DNA from: Paludibacter sp.
Lineage (GTDB): Bacteria > Bacteroidota > Bacteroidia > Bacteroidales > Paludibacteraceae
DNA: 64,000 nucleotides
Assembly (NCBI GenBank): GCA_028692715.1
Contig: JAQUWU010000026.1
Coordinates: forward strand, 1-64,000
Reading direction: 5' to 3'
This document shows positions 17,711 through 26,067 of the stretch, in pieces (position 1 is the stretch's first letter; each line of letters begins with the position of its first letter). The notes under the pieces were generated by a model. It made no database searches and was not told the DNA's origin. It saw only the letters and a program-made list of their open reading frames with translations. The position numbers and the translations under genes were made by a program.

Positions 17711-18957
17711 TTTAATCTCAATTTATAACCCAGTTCTACAGTAAGTCTGTTCCTGAATTGTGTAGTTATTGTTCCGAATTCTTCTCTCGCATAACCTAGT
17801 CCTATATGTAAATCTGAAACTCTGTTCAACATAAAGTTTCGTTCAAGTTTAATCCTGTATGCAACTAACTGATTGAATCCTCCCGACGAAACGGAGTAAA
17901 TATCATCAGGGGAATTTCCCAACCCAACTTCAACCCCCCAATAATTCAAAGCATTTTTCCCATATAATCTGTAATTTCCAATAAATGATAGGGATGACGT
18001 TTTATCCTGTAATTTATAGACATAAAACGGTCGTACACTTACCCAACTTTTACCAAAATATTTTCCCAAATGACCTGTAAAAATCAAAACATCGGAAGTT
18101 GGAAAATTCAAATATCGGCCACCAATAGAACCTTCGAACTTATTTCCCAACGGAAAATAATACTCCAACCCTACTCTATGACGAGGAAATAGACTAGCAT
18201 TTAGCGCATATCCATAATTGAAATACATATAATGTGCATTTTTTAGCATCCAATAAAAATCAGATTCAAGTTGTACATCATTCATTCCAAAACGATTTGC
18301 GTAATTAGCTCTGAAAGCCCAGGTATGTTCCCCCACTTTAAAAGAATAACCCATCGAAGCTAATTGTTGTGGTGCAAAATCATGACTTAATAAATCAAGT
18401 GAATAAAAAGCGGAAATAATATGTGTATTTCTCTTTAATAATAAATCAGTATACAAATTATCAATTTTTTCCGACCTAAGAAACTCCTTATTTTCGGGTT
18501 CTTCAATCAGGTTAACTCCTTCATCATATTGTTTGAGCCCTGAACGAGCAATCATTCTTTTCAGTAGCAAATCTTCCTTGTTTGGATAATTGTTTTTTTC
18601 AGCTTCGTCACATTTCTGCAGCAAATCAACAAATTCACCTGACCGCAAAAGCACATTTGTAAATGACTCGTAATAATCCGGTGAAAAGTAACTTAGTTCT
18701 CTGGCTTTATCCAAGTATGTTTTTGACAATTCGTTATTTCCTTGCCATGAACATACATTTGCAATAAAAACAAGTATATCTCCCCTGTTTTTATCTGAAT
18801 CTAAAGCTACTTTAGCTTCAGAAATTGACTGATCATATTTTTTTTCTTTTGCAAGGTTTATCGCATTTTGAAATAATGAATCAGTATTTACCTGTGCAAA
18901 AGCTGGTATGGAAAAAATCCCCAAAAAAATAATTAATATAAAATTCTTATTTTTCAT
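17707..18957 (-). CDS. TPR plus YaiO-like outer-membrane beta-barrel protein
   Basis: A 416-residue exported protein with a signal peptide (MKNKNFILIIFLGIFSIPAFAQ). About 140 residues of TPR-like helices follow (AINLAKEKKYDQSISEAKVAL and others). The C-terminal half alternates short strands and ends in aromatic-rich residues (RLTVELGYKLRLK), as expected for an outer-membrane barrel of the YaiO family. The layout recalls PgaA-type exporters (TPR scaffold plus barrel), but the barrel here is smaller. Its position between a receiver gene and the HEAT/GT2 genes supports a role in polymer export across the outer membrane; this is inference. Confidence 0.8.
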   Translation of the reverse strand: MKNKNFILIIFLGIFSIPAFAQVNTDSLFQNAINLAKEKKYDQSISEAKVALDSDKNRGDILVFIANVCSWQGNNELSKTYLDKARELSYFSPDYYESFTNVLLRSGEFVDLLQKCDEAEKNNYPNKEDLLLKRMIARSGLKQYDEGVNLIEEPENKEFLRSEKIDNLYTDLLLKRNTHIISAFYSLDLLSHDFAPQQLASMGYSFKVGEHTWAFRANYANRFGMNDVQLESDFYWMLKNAHYMYFNYGYALNASLFPRHRVGLEYYFPLGNKFEGSIGGRYLNFPTSDVLIFTGHLGKYFGKSWVSVRPFYVYKLQDKTSSLSFIGNYRLYGKNALNYWGVEVGLGNSPDDIYSVSSGGFNQLVAYRIKLERNFMLNRVSDLHIGLGYAREEFGTITTQFRNRLTVELGYKLRLK

Positions 18958-18967
18958 AAAGTTTCTA

Positions 18968-19348
18968 TTAAGATAGTTGTTTGGTCAGTAACTCAGAAAT
19001 TTCATCAGCCACCAAATAAGGATCGAAAGGTTTGTTGATGATTTTTGTAGCGCCCAAAGTTAACGATTTATAAATATATGAGTTGGTTATTATTTCAGGA
19101 AAGAACCATACTGGTGCAATTGCTTTCTTTGTCATTCTTATATATTGAATTACTTCAATACATGACATATTGGAAATTCCGCCATCAACTATAATTAAAT
19201 CATATTCAAAATGTTCAAAACAGGCATCTATTTCCTGAAAACTAGAACAAACATGAATTTCTAATTCACTAAACTTTCGTTCGAGTAATGGTAAAAATAA
19301 ATTGCTAAATAAAATATCGTCTGTAATTATTGCAATGGTTGGCTTCAT
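18968..19348 (-). CDS. stand-alone response-regulator receiver
   Basis: A 126-residue CheY-like receiver with no output domain. Acidic residues D10/D11, phosphoacceptor D55 (LIIVDGG) and K106 (IINKPFDP) are present. The usual Thr/Ser after strand beta4 is replaced (PVWFFPE), which may change switching. It is the first gene of the exopolysaccharide operon, 10 bp before the YaiO-like gene, so it probably controls the synthase by protein contact. No partner kinase is in the window. Confidence 0.87.
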   Translation of the reverse strand: MKPTIAIITDDILFSNLFLPLLERKFSELEIHVCSSFQEIDACFEHFEYDLIIVDGGISNMSCIEVIQYIRMTKKAIAPVWFFPEIITNSYIYKSLTLGATKIINKPFDPYLVADEISELLTKQLS

Positions 19349-19910
19349 ACAAAGATTATATTTTTAAATGAATTAAAGAATTCAAATACTTGTTTTTCTA
19401 CTACATATTTAAATTTTTTCTATTAACAAACTACATTTGTCCTAAAATTAATATTATTGTATTATAGGGTATTTGTAAAAATAATATTAATTGTGAAATA
19501 TATGCCTAAAATTACAGGTTCTAAGTAATTATTAACTGAATAAATTTAGAACCTTAATCTTTATTAATTCCAAACAACATAACACAACGTATTGTTTTGT
19601 ATTGAATTTGAAATTTTTAGTTACTTACAGTTAAATATCTTTTAACAAATCGCATTAAATATAAATACATTTATCGTATTACACTGTTTTTCTATCTTTT
19701 AACTCAGTAATTCACAAGTGTAAAATTGAATGATTTGAGTTTAATTAAAAATACAAATTCCTATTTAAATCTCTAAAACAACATTTACTCTATTTAAAAC
19801 TTTAAAACAATTTTTATTTCGTTTCTATTAATTTGTTTATTCTAACAAAAAAACATGATTTATGTTTATAATTATTTACTACACAAACATAGAAAACAAC
19901 ATATTTTTAA
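19349..19910. other. AT-rich divergent spacer
   Basis: About 560 bp lie between the exopolysaccharide operon and the DUF4403 gene. No gene, strong hairpin or repeat was recognised. The operon's promoter must lie here but no exact TAnnTTTG box at a suitable distance was found. Confidence 0.5.
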
Positions 19911-19918
19911 TAATTTTG
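19911..19918 (+). promoter_or_regulatory. -7 box of the DUF4403 gene
   Basis: TAATTTTG fits TAnnTTTG exactly, 30 nt before the ATG at 19949. It supports that start over the upstream in-frame ATG at 19862. Confidence 0.5.
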
Positions 19919-19948
19919 CAATCAAATTATTTACCAAAACAACATAAA

Positions 19949-21340
19949 ATGAAAAAATATAAATCATATCTAGCTTTCATTGCCATTTTACTTATTCTTA
20001 GTTCATGCAAAACCCTCCAAATTGAAAAACCGGTAGAATCTTATTTACCATCCGACTTGTCTCCTGCTGTATCTGAATTCCCGATCAAAGTGGATTTGGA
20101 TGTGAAAAAGTTGGAAAAAGCAATCAATGCCAACATGAAAGGGTTGATTTATGAAGGATCAAATATCAGCGACAAAGACTTACAGATCAAAGTCTGGAAA
20201 GTACAGGATTTCAGCTTTAATATTGTGAATAATGTTATTGAATTTCGTGTTCCTCTTAAACTATGGTCGAGGTTTACATGGAAAGTAGAAAAATTTGGAT
20301 TGTCGATTGGTGATCAATACGATGCGCAAGGAAGTATTGTGTTGAAATATAAAACATCGATAAATATCACAAAAGACTGGAAATTAAAAAGTCAAACCTC
20401 TTCGAATGGATTTGAATGGATCCAGACACCACAAATAAAAGCCGTTGGCATAAATGTACCTGTTACGCCAATTGCCAATCTGGCACTTACAAAATGCGAA
20501 AAGCTTATTTCCGATCAAATTGATAAATCGCTGGCAGAATCTGTCGATTTAAAAAAATACATTTCAGAAGCTTGGTCAATGATGCAAAAGCCGATGCTTG
20601 CCAGTGAGGAAAATGAATTGTGGGTTCGTATAACGCCAAAGGATCTATATGTTTCACCCTTTACAACAACTGGGACCAAACTTAATCTAGCTGTAGCGGT
20701 TTATGGTCTGATAGAGTCATATATGGGCGCTGAACCGGCTTCAAAACCTGAAGCAAAATTGCCCGATTTTAAAATGGTAAACAGACCGGCACAACAATTT
20801 AATCTGAATATTGCCACCGATGTCACTTTCGATAAAATTTCTAAAATGGCTAAAGAAAAGTTGTTAAACAAAACATTTACGCAAGGAAATAAATCGATTA
20901 CAATTACCGATTTATCGATATTCGGAAGTGAAGGAAAAGCTATTTTTGTAGCGGATGTTACTGGTGCTTTAAAAGGAAGAATTTATTTCAAAGGAAATAT
21001 GACTTATAATCCCGATAAAGTTGCCGTTGAAATTACCGAGCCTGAATTTGATATTAAAACAAAAAATGCACTTGTAAAATCAGCCAACTGGTTATTACAC
21101 GGTATTATTTTAAATCAATTAATTCCCTATCTGACCTATCCGGTAGCAGATGATTTGAATAGTATGAAAATGGAAATGAATAAAACTCTATCAAACTATC
21201 CGGTTTATAATGGTATTACGTTACAAGGCGCATTAAACAGCGTTTCGGTTAAAGATTTAAATCTCGTTCCGGGTGCTTTGCGGTTACAGGCCAATGTAAA
21301 AGGTAATATATCGATAAAAATTGAAGATTTGAAATTTTGA
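19949..21340 (+). CDS. DUF4403 family lipoprotein
   Basis: A 463-residue protein with a lipoprotein signal (MKKYKSYLAFIAILLILSSCK) and a DUF4403 domain over the rest: PIKVDLDVKKLEKAINANMKGLIYEGS, DLQIKVWK, then repeated long amphipathic strands such as ITITDLSIFGSEGKAIFVADVTGALKGRIYF. The predicted fold is elongated beta-rich with lipid-binding-tunnel character, resembling BPI/TULIP-type domains; that resemblance is my inference. It is a cell-envelope protein of unknown role, transcribed convergently with recQ. Confidence 0.83.
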   Translation: MKKYKSYLAFIAILLILSSCKTLQIEKPVESYLPSDLSPAVSEFPIKVDLDVKKLEKAINANMKGLIYEGSNISDKDLQIKVWKVQDFSFNIVNNVIEFRVPLKLWSRFTWKVEKFGLSIGDQYDAQGSIVLKYKTSINITKDWKLKSQTSSNGFEWIQTPQIKAVGINVPVTPIANLALTKCEKLISDQIDKSLAESVDLKKYISEAWSMMQKPMLASEENELWVRITPKDLYVSPFTTTGTKLNLAVAVYGLIESYMGAEPASKPEAKLPDFKMVNRPAQQFNLNIATDVTFDKISKMAKEKLLNKTFTQGNKSITITDLSIFGSEGKAIFVADVTGALKGRIYFKGNMTYNPDKVAVEITEPEFDIKTKNALVKSANWLLHGIILNQLIPYLTYPVADDLNSMKMEMNKTLSNYPVYNGITLQGALNSVSVKDLNLVPGALRLQANVKGNISIKIEDLKF

Positions 21341-21343
21341 TAT

Positions 21344-21418
21344 TTGAGTGTACTCCGAAAAGTATTTTTGAATTTACCTGATGGCAGATTTAAAAATCAC
21401 ATTTCGGAGAACACTCAA
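21344..21418. terminator. long inverted repeat between DUF4403 and recQ
   Basis: Arms TTGAGTGTACTCCGAAA (21344-21360) and TTTCGGAGAACACTCAA (21402-21418) are 17 bp with one mismatch, around a ~41-nt loop. It sits between convergent genes and probably ends transcripts from both sides, although no long T-run follows. Confidence 0.5.
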
Positions 21419-21442
21419 CTATAAGATTAATAGATAAAAAAG

Positions 21443-23350
21443 TCAGTTGCTTTTAATTAATTTCAGCTTCATCGATTTATTTTCTTCAATCTGATTATTG
21501 TCCAGCATAAACCGAATAACCTGTAACACTTTTTTTTCTTTAAAGGGGATTGTTTTTACTAATGAATTTAGGGTGAGTTCATTCGAACTAAGTTCTTTGA
21601 GTATTATATTTTTGATACTATCAAAGTCCTCGTTTGAAACCTCAGTTTCTTTCTTTTTCAAACAAATATCACATTTTCCGCAAGGATTTGTGTCCTTTTC
21701 GCCAAAATAAGCAAGCAATACCTGACTGCGACAGATATTTTCTTCCTGTGCGTAATCCAACACACTTTTTACACGCAAAATATAACGTTCCCGTCGGTCA
21801 TCATAAGCTTCTTTTCCGAGATTGATTTTATTTGTTGCTTCCCGTTCGCGGATAAAAGTGAGAAAAGGTGTTTTCTTACGAGGAATGTATTGGATAATAT
21901 TTTCTTTTGATAATTCTACCAACTGATTATAAATCTGATCATGTGTCCATTCTAATCTTTTTGCCAATATATCTTCGTTTATATTAGCAAAATCAGTGAA
22001 CAATCCGGTGTAAGAGCGAAGCAGTATGTGAATTAATTTTTCCTGTTCAGCAGTGTGTTTTAAGTTGTAGAGATCATCTTTCCCAACCACAAAAAGGACT
22101 CTGGAAGAGCTATCCTGTTCGTCGGTTAATTCAATATAACCTGCTTGTTGCAACAATTTCAAACAATTGTAAGAAATCAAAATCGGCAATTTGAATTTTA
22201 TACAAAAATCGGCAATATCGAAAGCAAAGACTTTATCTAAACCGGAACCCACTCCTACCTGGAGATAATTCCCCAATGCTTCGTATACTTTAAGCACCAT
22301 TTCTTTTCCCGGGAACGAATCGGAGACACGTTTACGCATTTTTACAGCATCACCATTATTGTAAAGTAAAACGGCATAAGCTTTCAGCTCATCACGTCCG
22401 GCACGACCTGCCTCTTGGAAATATGCTTCCAACGAATCGGGTAAATCCATATGTACCACTGTTCGAACTTCGGCTTTGTCTATTCCCATACCAAACGCAT
22501 TAGTGGAAACTATTACACGTGTTTCGCCCGATTTCCAACGGGCTTGCTTAGCATCTTTCGATTCGTTTTTTAGTCCGGCATGAAAATGTTCGGCAGAAAT
22601 GCCGTTTACGTTCAGAAAATCGGCCACTTCTTTTGTTCTCTTGCGGTTGCGGACATATACTACCGAAGTGCCCGGGACATTATGAAGTATTTTCAATAGA
22701 TTTTCATCTTTATTTTCAACAGTACGTACCACATAGGCTAGATTTGAACGATGAAAACTTTTTTGAAAAACATTTTTTTCTTTGAAATGTAATTGTTTCT
22801 GAATATCTTCCACCACTTCGGGAGTGGCTGTTGCGGTAAGCGCTAAAACAGGAACGACAGGTAAAATTTCACGAATATCAGCAATTTTCAGATAAGATGG
22901 TCGAAAATCGTAGCCCCACTGCGAAATGCAGTGTGACTCATCTACCGCTATCATACAAACATTTGCTTGTTTTATTTTTTCAAGAAAGATGGGTGTCGCC
23001 AATCTCTCAGGAGAAACATACAGAAATTTATAGGCTTCGAAAACGGCATTTTCAAGCGTCAATAGAATTTCGTTGTGCGTCATTCCCGAATATATAGCCG
23101 CCGCTTTTATTTCACGCATTTTCAGGTTTTCTACCTGATCTTTCATTAGCGCAATCAAAGGTGTAACAACAATGCAAATTCCATCCATTGCTAATGCCGG
23201 CACCTGAAAAGTAAGCGATTTTCCGCCGCCAGTGGGCATAAGTCCAAGCGTATCTTTACCCGCAGCAATGCTCCGGATAATATCGCCCTGCAACGGTCGA
23301 AAATTATCGTATCCCCAATATTGTTTTAGTATAGATAAGTATTGCTGCAT
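21443..23350 (-). CDS. recQ: RecQ-family ATP-dependent DNA helicase
   Basis: A 635-residue helicase. The first RecA-like lobe has motif 0 (WGYDNFRPLQ), Walker A PTGGGKS (39-45) and DESH (138-141). The second lobe has VYVRNRKRTKEVADFL, STNAFGMGIDKAEVRTVVH and QEAGRAGRD. A zinc-binding region with four Cys (CRSQVLLAYFGE...CGKCDIC) and a winged-helix RQC region follow. The C-terminal HRDC domain typical of E. coli RecQ is not evident, as in a shorter subgroup. It acts in recombination and replication-fork repair. It shows no functional link to the pectin locus that ends just upstream. Confidence 0.95.
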   Translation of the reverse strand: MQQYLSILKQYWGYDNFRPLQGDIIRSIAAGKDTLGLMPTGGGKSLTFQVPALAMDGICIVVTPLIALMKDQVENLKMREIKAAAIYSGMTHNEILLTLENAVFEAYKFLYVSPERLATPIFLEKIKQANVCMIAVDESHCISQWGYDFRPSYLKIADIREILPVVPVLALTATATPEVVEDIQKQLHFKEKNVFQKSFHRSNLAYVVRTVENKDENLLKILHNVPGTSVVYVRNRKRTKEVADFLNVNGISAEHFHAGLKNESKDAKQARWKSGETRVIVSTNAFGMGIDKAEVRTVVHMDLPDSLEAYFQEAGRAGRDELKAYAVLLYNNGDAVKMRKRVSDSFPGKEMVLKVYEALGNYLQVGVGSGLDKVFAFDIADFCIKFKLPILISYNCLKLLQQAGYIELTDEQDSSSRVLFVVGKDDLYNLKHTAEQEKLIHILLRSYTGLFTDFANINEDILAKRLEWTHDQIYNQLVELSKENIIQYIPRKKTPFLTFIREREATNKINLGKEAYDDRRERYILRVKSVLDYAQEENICRSQVLLAYFGEKDTNPCGKCDICLKKKETEVSNEDFDSIKNIILKELSSNELTLNSLVKTIPFKEKKVLQVIRFMLDNNQIEENKSMKLKLIKSN

Positions 23351-23492
23351 TTAGTACCCTAAACTCCCCATGAATCTTAAATTAGTTTTATTTTTAGTAG
23401 ATGTAAGTCTCTTAGTAGTGCTCCAACTAATAAGAATATGAAAACAAAAATACGAATAAGAATTGAATTAACTTATTATATTGTTTGAAAAT

Positions 23493-23526
23493 AAAAAAAG
23501 AGAGAAAACTTTTGTTTCCTCTCTTT
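23493..23526 (-). terminator. terminator of the pectin gene cluster
   Basis: On the minus strand AAAGAGAGGAAAC and GTTTTCTCTCTTT pair almost perfectly around AAAA, followed by a T-run. It lies 14 nt after the last cluster gene. Confidence 0.8.
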
Positions 23527-23539
23527 AAAAAATTCCTTT

Positions 23540-25927
23540 TTATTTATCAATTCTAAACCAATCAAAATCGGCATAACCGGAGTCATTGAGTGGTTTTGGG
23601 CGTTGGCAGAATATACCCACTTTAGCACCAATCCATTTGCCTTCCCAAGCTGAAAATTCATTTCCAAATTTCATAAACACCTTGCCATCTAAACTATAGC
23701 TAAAAGTACAGTTTGCTAGCGGTTGAACTATGTTCTCTTTATTTACAGCATTAGTTTGTTTAACTTCAACTTTCAAATAAATTTCGGTTTTTTCAATTGC
23801 AATCGTTGCATTTTTAGTTTCTTCTTTTCCTGATGAAGCAAGACTACAACTGGTTTGATTCAGCACAAGACCTTTATTTGTGTTTTCGATAGAAAGTGTT
23901 GCATATGCATAACCCATAACAACTAAACCTGCACGTTCGCCAACTTTATATGGCGAAAATTTCAATTTAGTTGTTGCAGAAAAATTGGGTGCGGGGAATT
24001 TTTGTAATAATAAAGCAGGAGCATCCCAAAGGTTTTTAGCTTCACCTATTGCCTCCCATGCAAACAAACGTAAATAGCCTTTATCACCAGCCGGAAAATA
24101 CCATAATGGATTGCTGTTAGCTTGCCATTGCCATTGAAGGCCTAAAGTCAGACCACCAAATTCGTCACTCTCAACCGGAGTAGCAATAGGATAAGTTTTA
24201 CCAACATCAGGTTTTTTATAGGTATCAACAGGTGTTCCACAGCCATCCCCATCTTTATCTTCTCCCATAACCGGCCAGTCATTTACCCAACGCATTGGTT
24301 CGAGAAAAACGACCCGTCCATAAGCATATACATCCTGAAAATGCATAAACCAGTCTTGTTTTCCATCAGGTGTATCAATCCATGCACCCTGATGTGGGCC
24401 ATTGATATCAGATTTTCCTCTTGCCAATACAATTTTTTCTTCATAAGGTCCGTAGATATTAGTGGAACGCAAAGCCAGCTGCCATCCGGGTTTTACACCT
24501 CCGGCAGGACTGAAAATATAATAATACCCGTTACGTTTGTAAAATTTAGGACCTTCAATAGTTGTATTATCAGGATGCCCATCAAATACAAGTCGATCTT
24601 CAGTTATTGGTGTTGTTCCGTCGGGAGTTATTTCGAAAACAGCCAACACACTTTTCATTCCGGCACGACTACCGGCAAAACCATGTACCATATAAGCACG
24701 ACCATCTTCGTCCCAGAGTGGGCAAGCATCAATTAATCCCTGACCTGCTTTTACCAAATGTAATGGTGACCATGGGCCACTAATCTCTTTTGATTTAGTC
24801 ATATAGATACCAAAATCAGGATCCCCAAAATAAATATAGAACTCTCCGTTGTGATAACGTATACTTGGTGCCCAAACTCCATTTCCATGTTGCATACTGT
24901 TGTAATGATCAAGCGGCGTCATATTTTGAATGGCGTAACCGATGATGGTCCAGTTTACCAAATCGTTTGAATGTAGAATTGGCAAACCGGGTGTATTCAC
25001 AAATGATGAAGCGACCATATAATAATCGTTTCCTACACGACAAACATCAGGATCGGAATAATCAGCATACAATACCGGATTTTTATATTTTCCATTTCCT
25101 AAATCTGACACCCAGACTTTAGAAACATAGGGTTTTATATTTTCCTTTAATTCGTTGGTTAATGCAGAAATTTTCTGTTGTTTCAATCCTTCAACAAAAA
25201 AACCGGCAGCAATTCGTGCTCCTTTTTCATTGAAATGCGTATTATCGTCGAGTCCCTCTGGGAAAAGTTTACTCACTCCTGCTGCAAACTTATGAAAGTA
25301 TTGTTTTGATTTTGCAACGCCTTCTGATTCCAACCAATCGGTGGTTTGTTGTTGCATATCAATAAGTGGTACTTTTTTATCCGTAGCTACTTCGCTGGAA
25401 ATAACCGGATAAACACCATGAGTATCAATTAGTTTGCCTGCTGAATCAAACTTACGTCGCATCACAGCAGTACAAATTATTGGAGTTGCACCTTTAGCAC
25501 GTACTTCGTCAATAAAACGAATTAAATTTCTACGATAATCTTCCGGTGTTGTGTACCTATCGGGTTTATCTTTTGCTCCATCGTTATGAGCAAACTGAAT
25601 AACAACATAATCACCCTTTTGAACATCTTTCATCAATTTATCCCACCAACCCTCTTCGATAAACCGGCGTGTGCTGCGTCCGTTTTGAGCGAAATTTTTT
25701 ACGATTACTTTGTCGGTAAAGAATTCAGGTAAAAGCATTCCCCAGCCACGTTCGAGAAAAATTTCCTGAGTAATTTCTCCGGAAAGTGAGTCGGTTACAT
25801 TTTTATAAAAGGGTTTTTCAGCCATTGTACTATCACCAGCCATAAAAACATGTATAGGACGGTTTGTGGCTGAAATCAGAATAAAGCAAAGTGCCAGTAG
25901 AATTAAAAATTTTGATTGGAGTTTCAT
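23540..25927 (-). CDS. SGNH acetylesterase (CE12-like) fused to GH43 glycosidase
   Basis: A 795-residue secreted two-enzyme protein. After a signal peptide (FLILLALCFILISATNR) comes an SGNH hydrolase like rhamnogalacturonan acetylesterases: GDSTMAEK with S33, QNGRSTRRF, FAHND and DNTHFNEKG (catalytic Asp/His). From about residue 280 a GH43 five-bladed propeller follows: NPVLYADYSDPDVCRVGNDYY (catalytic base Asp), LIDACPLWDEDG, and TIEGPKFYKRNGYYYIF (acid Glu). A C-terminal beta-sandwich of ~200 residues (SDEFGGLTLGLQWQWQ to FDWFRIDK) is typical of GH43 xylosidases/arabinofuranosidases. Unlike its neighbours it has no T9SS sorting domain, so it may stay in the periplasm. It likely removes acetyl groups and side-chain arabinose/xylose from pectin fragments. 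Confidence 0.92.
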   Translation of the reverse strand: MKLQSKFLILLALCFILISATNRPIHVFMAGDSTMAEKPFYKNVTDSLSGEITQEIFLERGWGMLLPEFFTDKVIVKNFAQNGRSTRRFIEEGWWDKLMKDVQKGDYVVIQFAHNDGAKDKPDRYTTPEDYRRNLIRFIDEVRAKGATPIICTAVMRRKFDSAGKLIDTHGVYPVISSEVATDKKVPLIDMQQQTTDWLESEGVAKSKQYFHKFAAGVSKLFPEGLDDNTHFNEKGARIAAGFFVEGLKQQKISALTNELKENIKPYVSKVWVSDLGNGKYKNPVLYADYSDPDVCRVGNDYYMVASSFVNTPGLPILHSNDLVNWTIIGYAIQNMTPLDHYNSMQHGNGVWAPSIRYHNGEFYIYFGDPDFGIYMTKSKEISGPWSPLHLVKAGQGLIDACPLWDEDGRAYMVHGFAGSRAGMKSVLAVFEITPDGTTPITEDRLVFDGHPDNTTIEGPKFYKRNGYYYIFSPAGGVKPGWQLALRSTNIYGPYEEKIVLARGKSDINGPHQGAWIDTPDGKQDWFMHFQDVYAYGRVVFLEPMRWVNDWPVMGEDKDGDGCGTPVDTYKKPDVGKTYPIATPVESDEFGGLTLGLQWQWQANSNPLWYFPAGDKGYLRLFAWEAIGEAKNLWDAPALLLQKFPAPNFSATTKLKFSPYKVGERAGLVVMGYAYATLSIENTNKGLVLNQTSCSLASSGKEETKNATIAIEKTEIYLKVEVKQTNAVNKENIVQPLANCTFSYSLDGKVFMKFGNEFSAWEGKWIGAKVGIFCQRPKPLNDSGYADFDWFRIDK

Positions 25928-26014
25928 ACGGTATTGGAAATTGATATTGATTAGAACGATAAATTTACGAAAATAAATTTTAAGATAGTAATTTCTATCA
26001 TAATAAATGAAAAT

Positions 26015-26048
26015 AATCAGCCCTGAATATCTTCAGAGCTGATTTTTT
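26015..26048 (-). terminator. hairpin terminator after the first CE8 gene
   Basis: AATCAGCCCTGAA and TTCAGAGCTGATT form a 13-bp stem with one mismatch and a 4-nt loop. A T-run lies on the plus side and a weaker one on the minus side. It separates the CE8 gene from the CE12-GH43 gene, which may reduce read-through. Confidence 0.65.
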
Positions 26049-26067
26049 AAAAGAGAGAATTTACGTC

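Noticed and set aside
19862-19948. N-terminal extension of the DUF4403 protein
   Set aside because: The upstream ATG would place the -7 box inside the gene and bury the lipoprotein signal; the start at 19949 is better.
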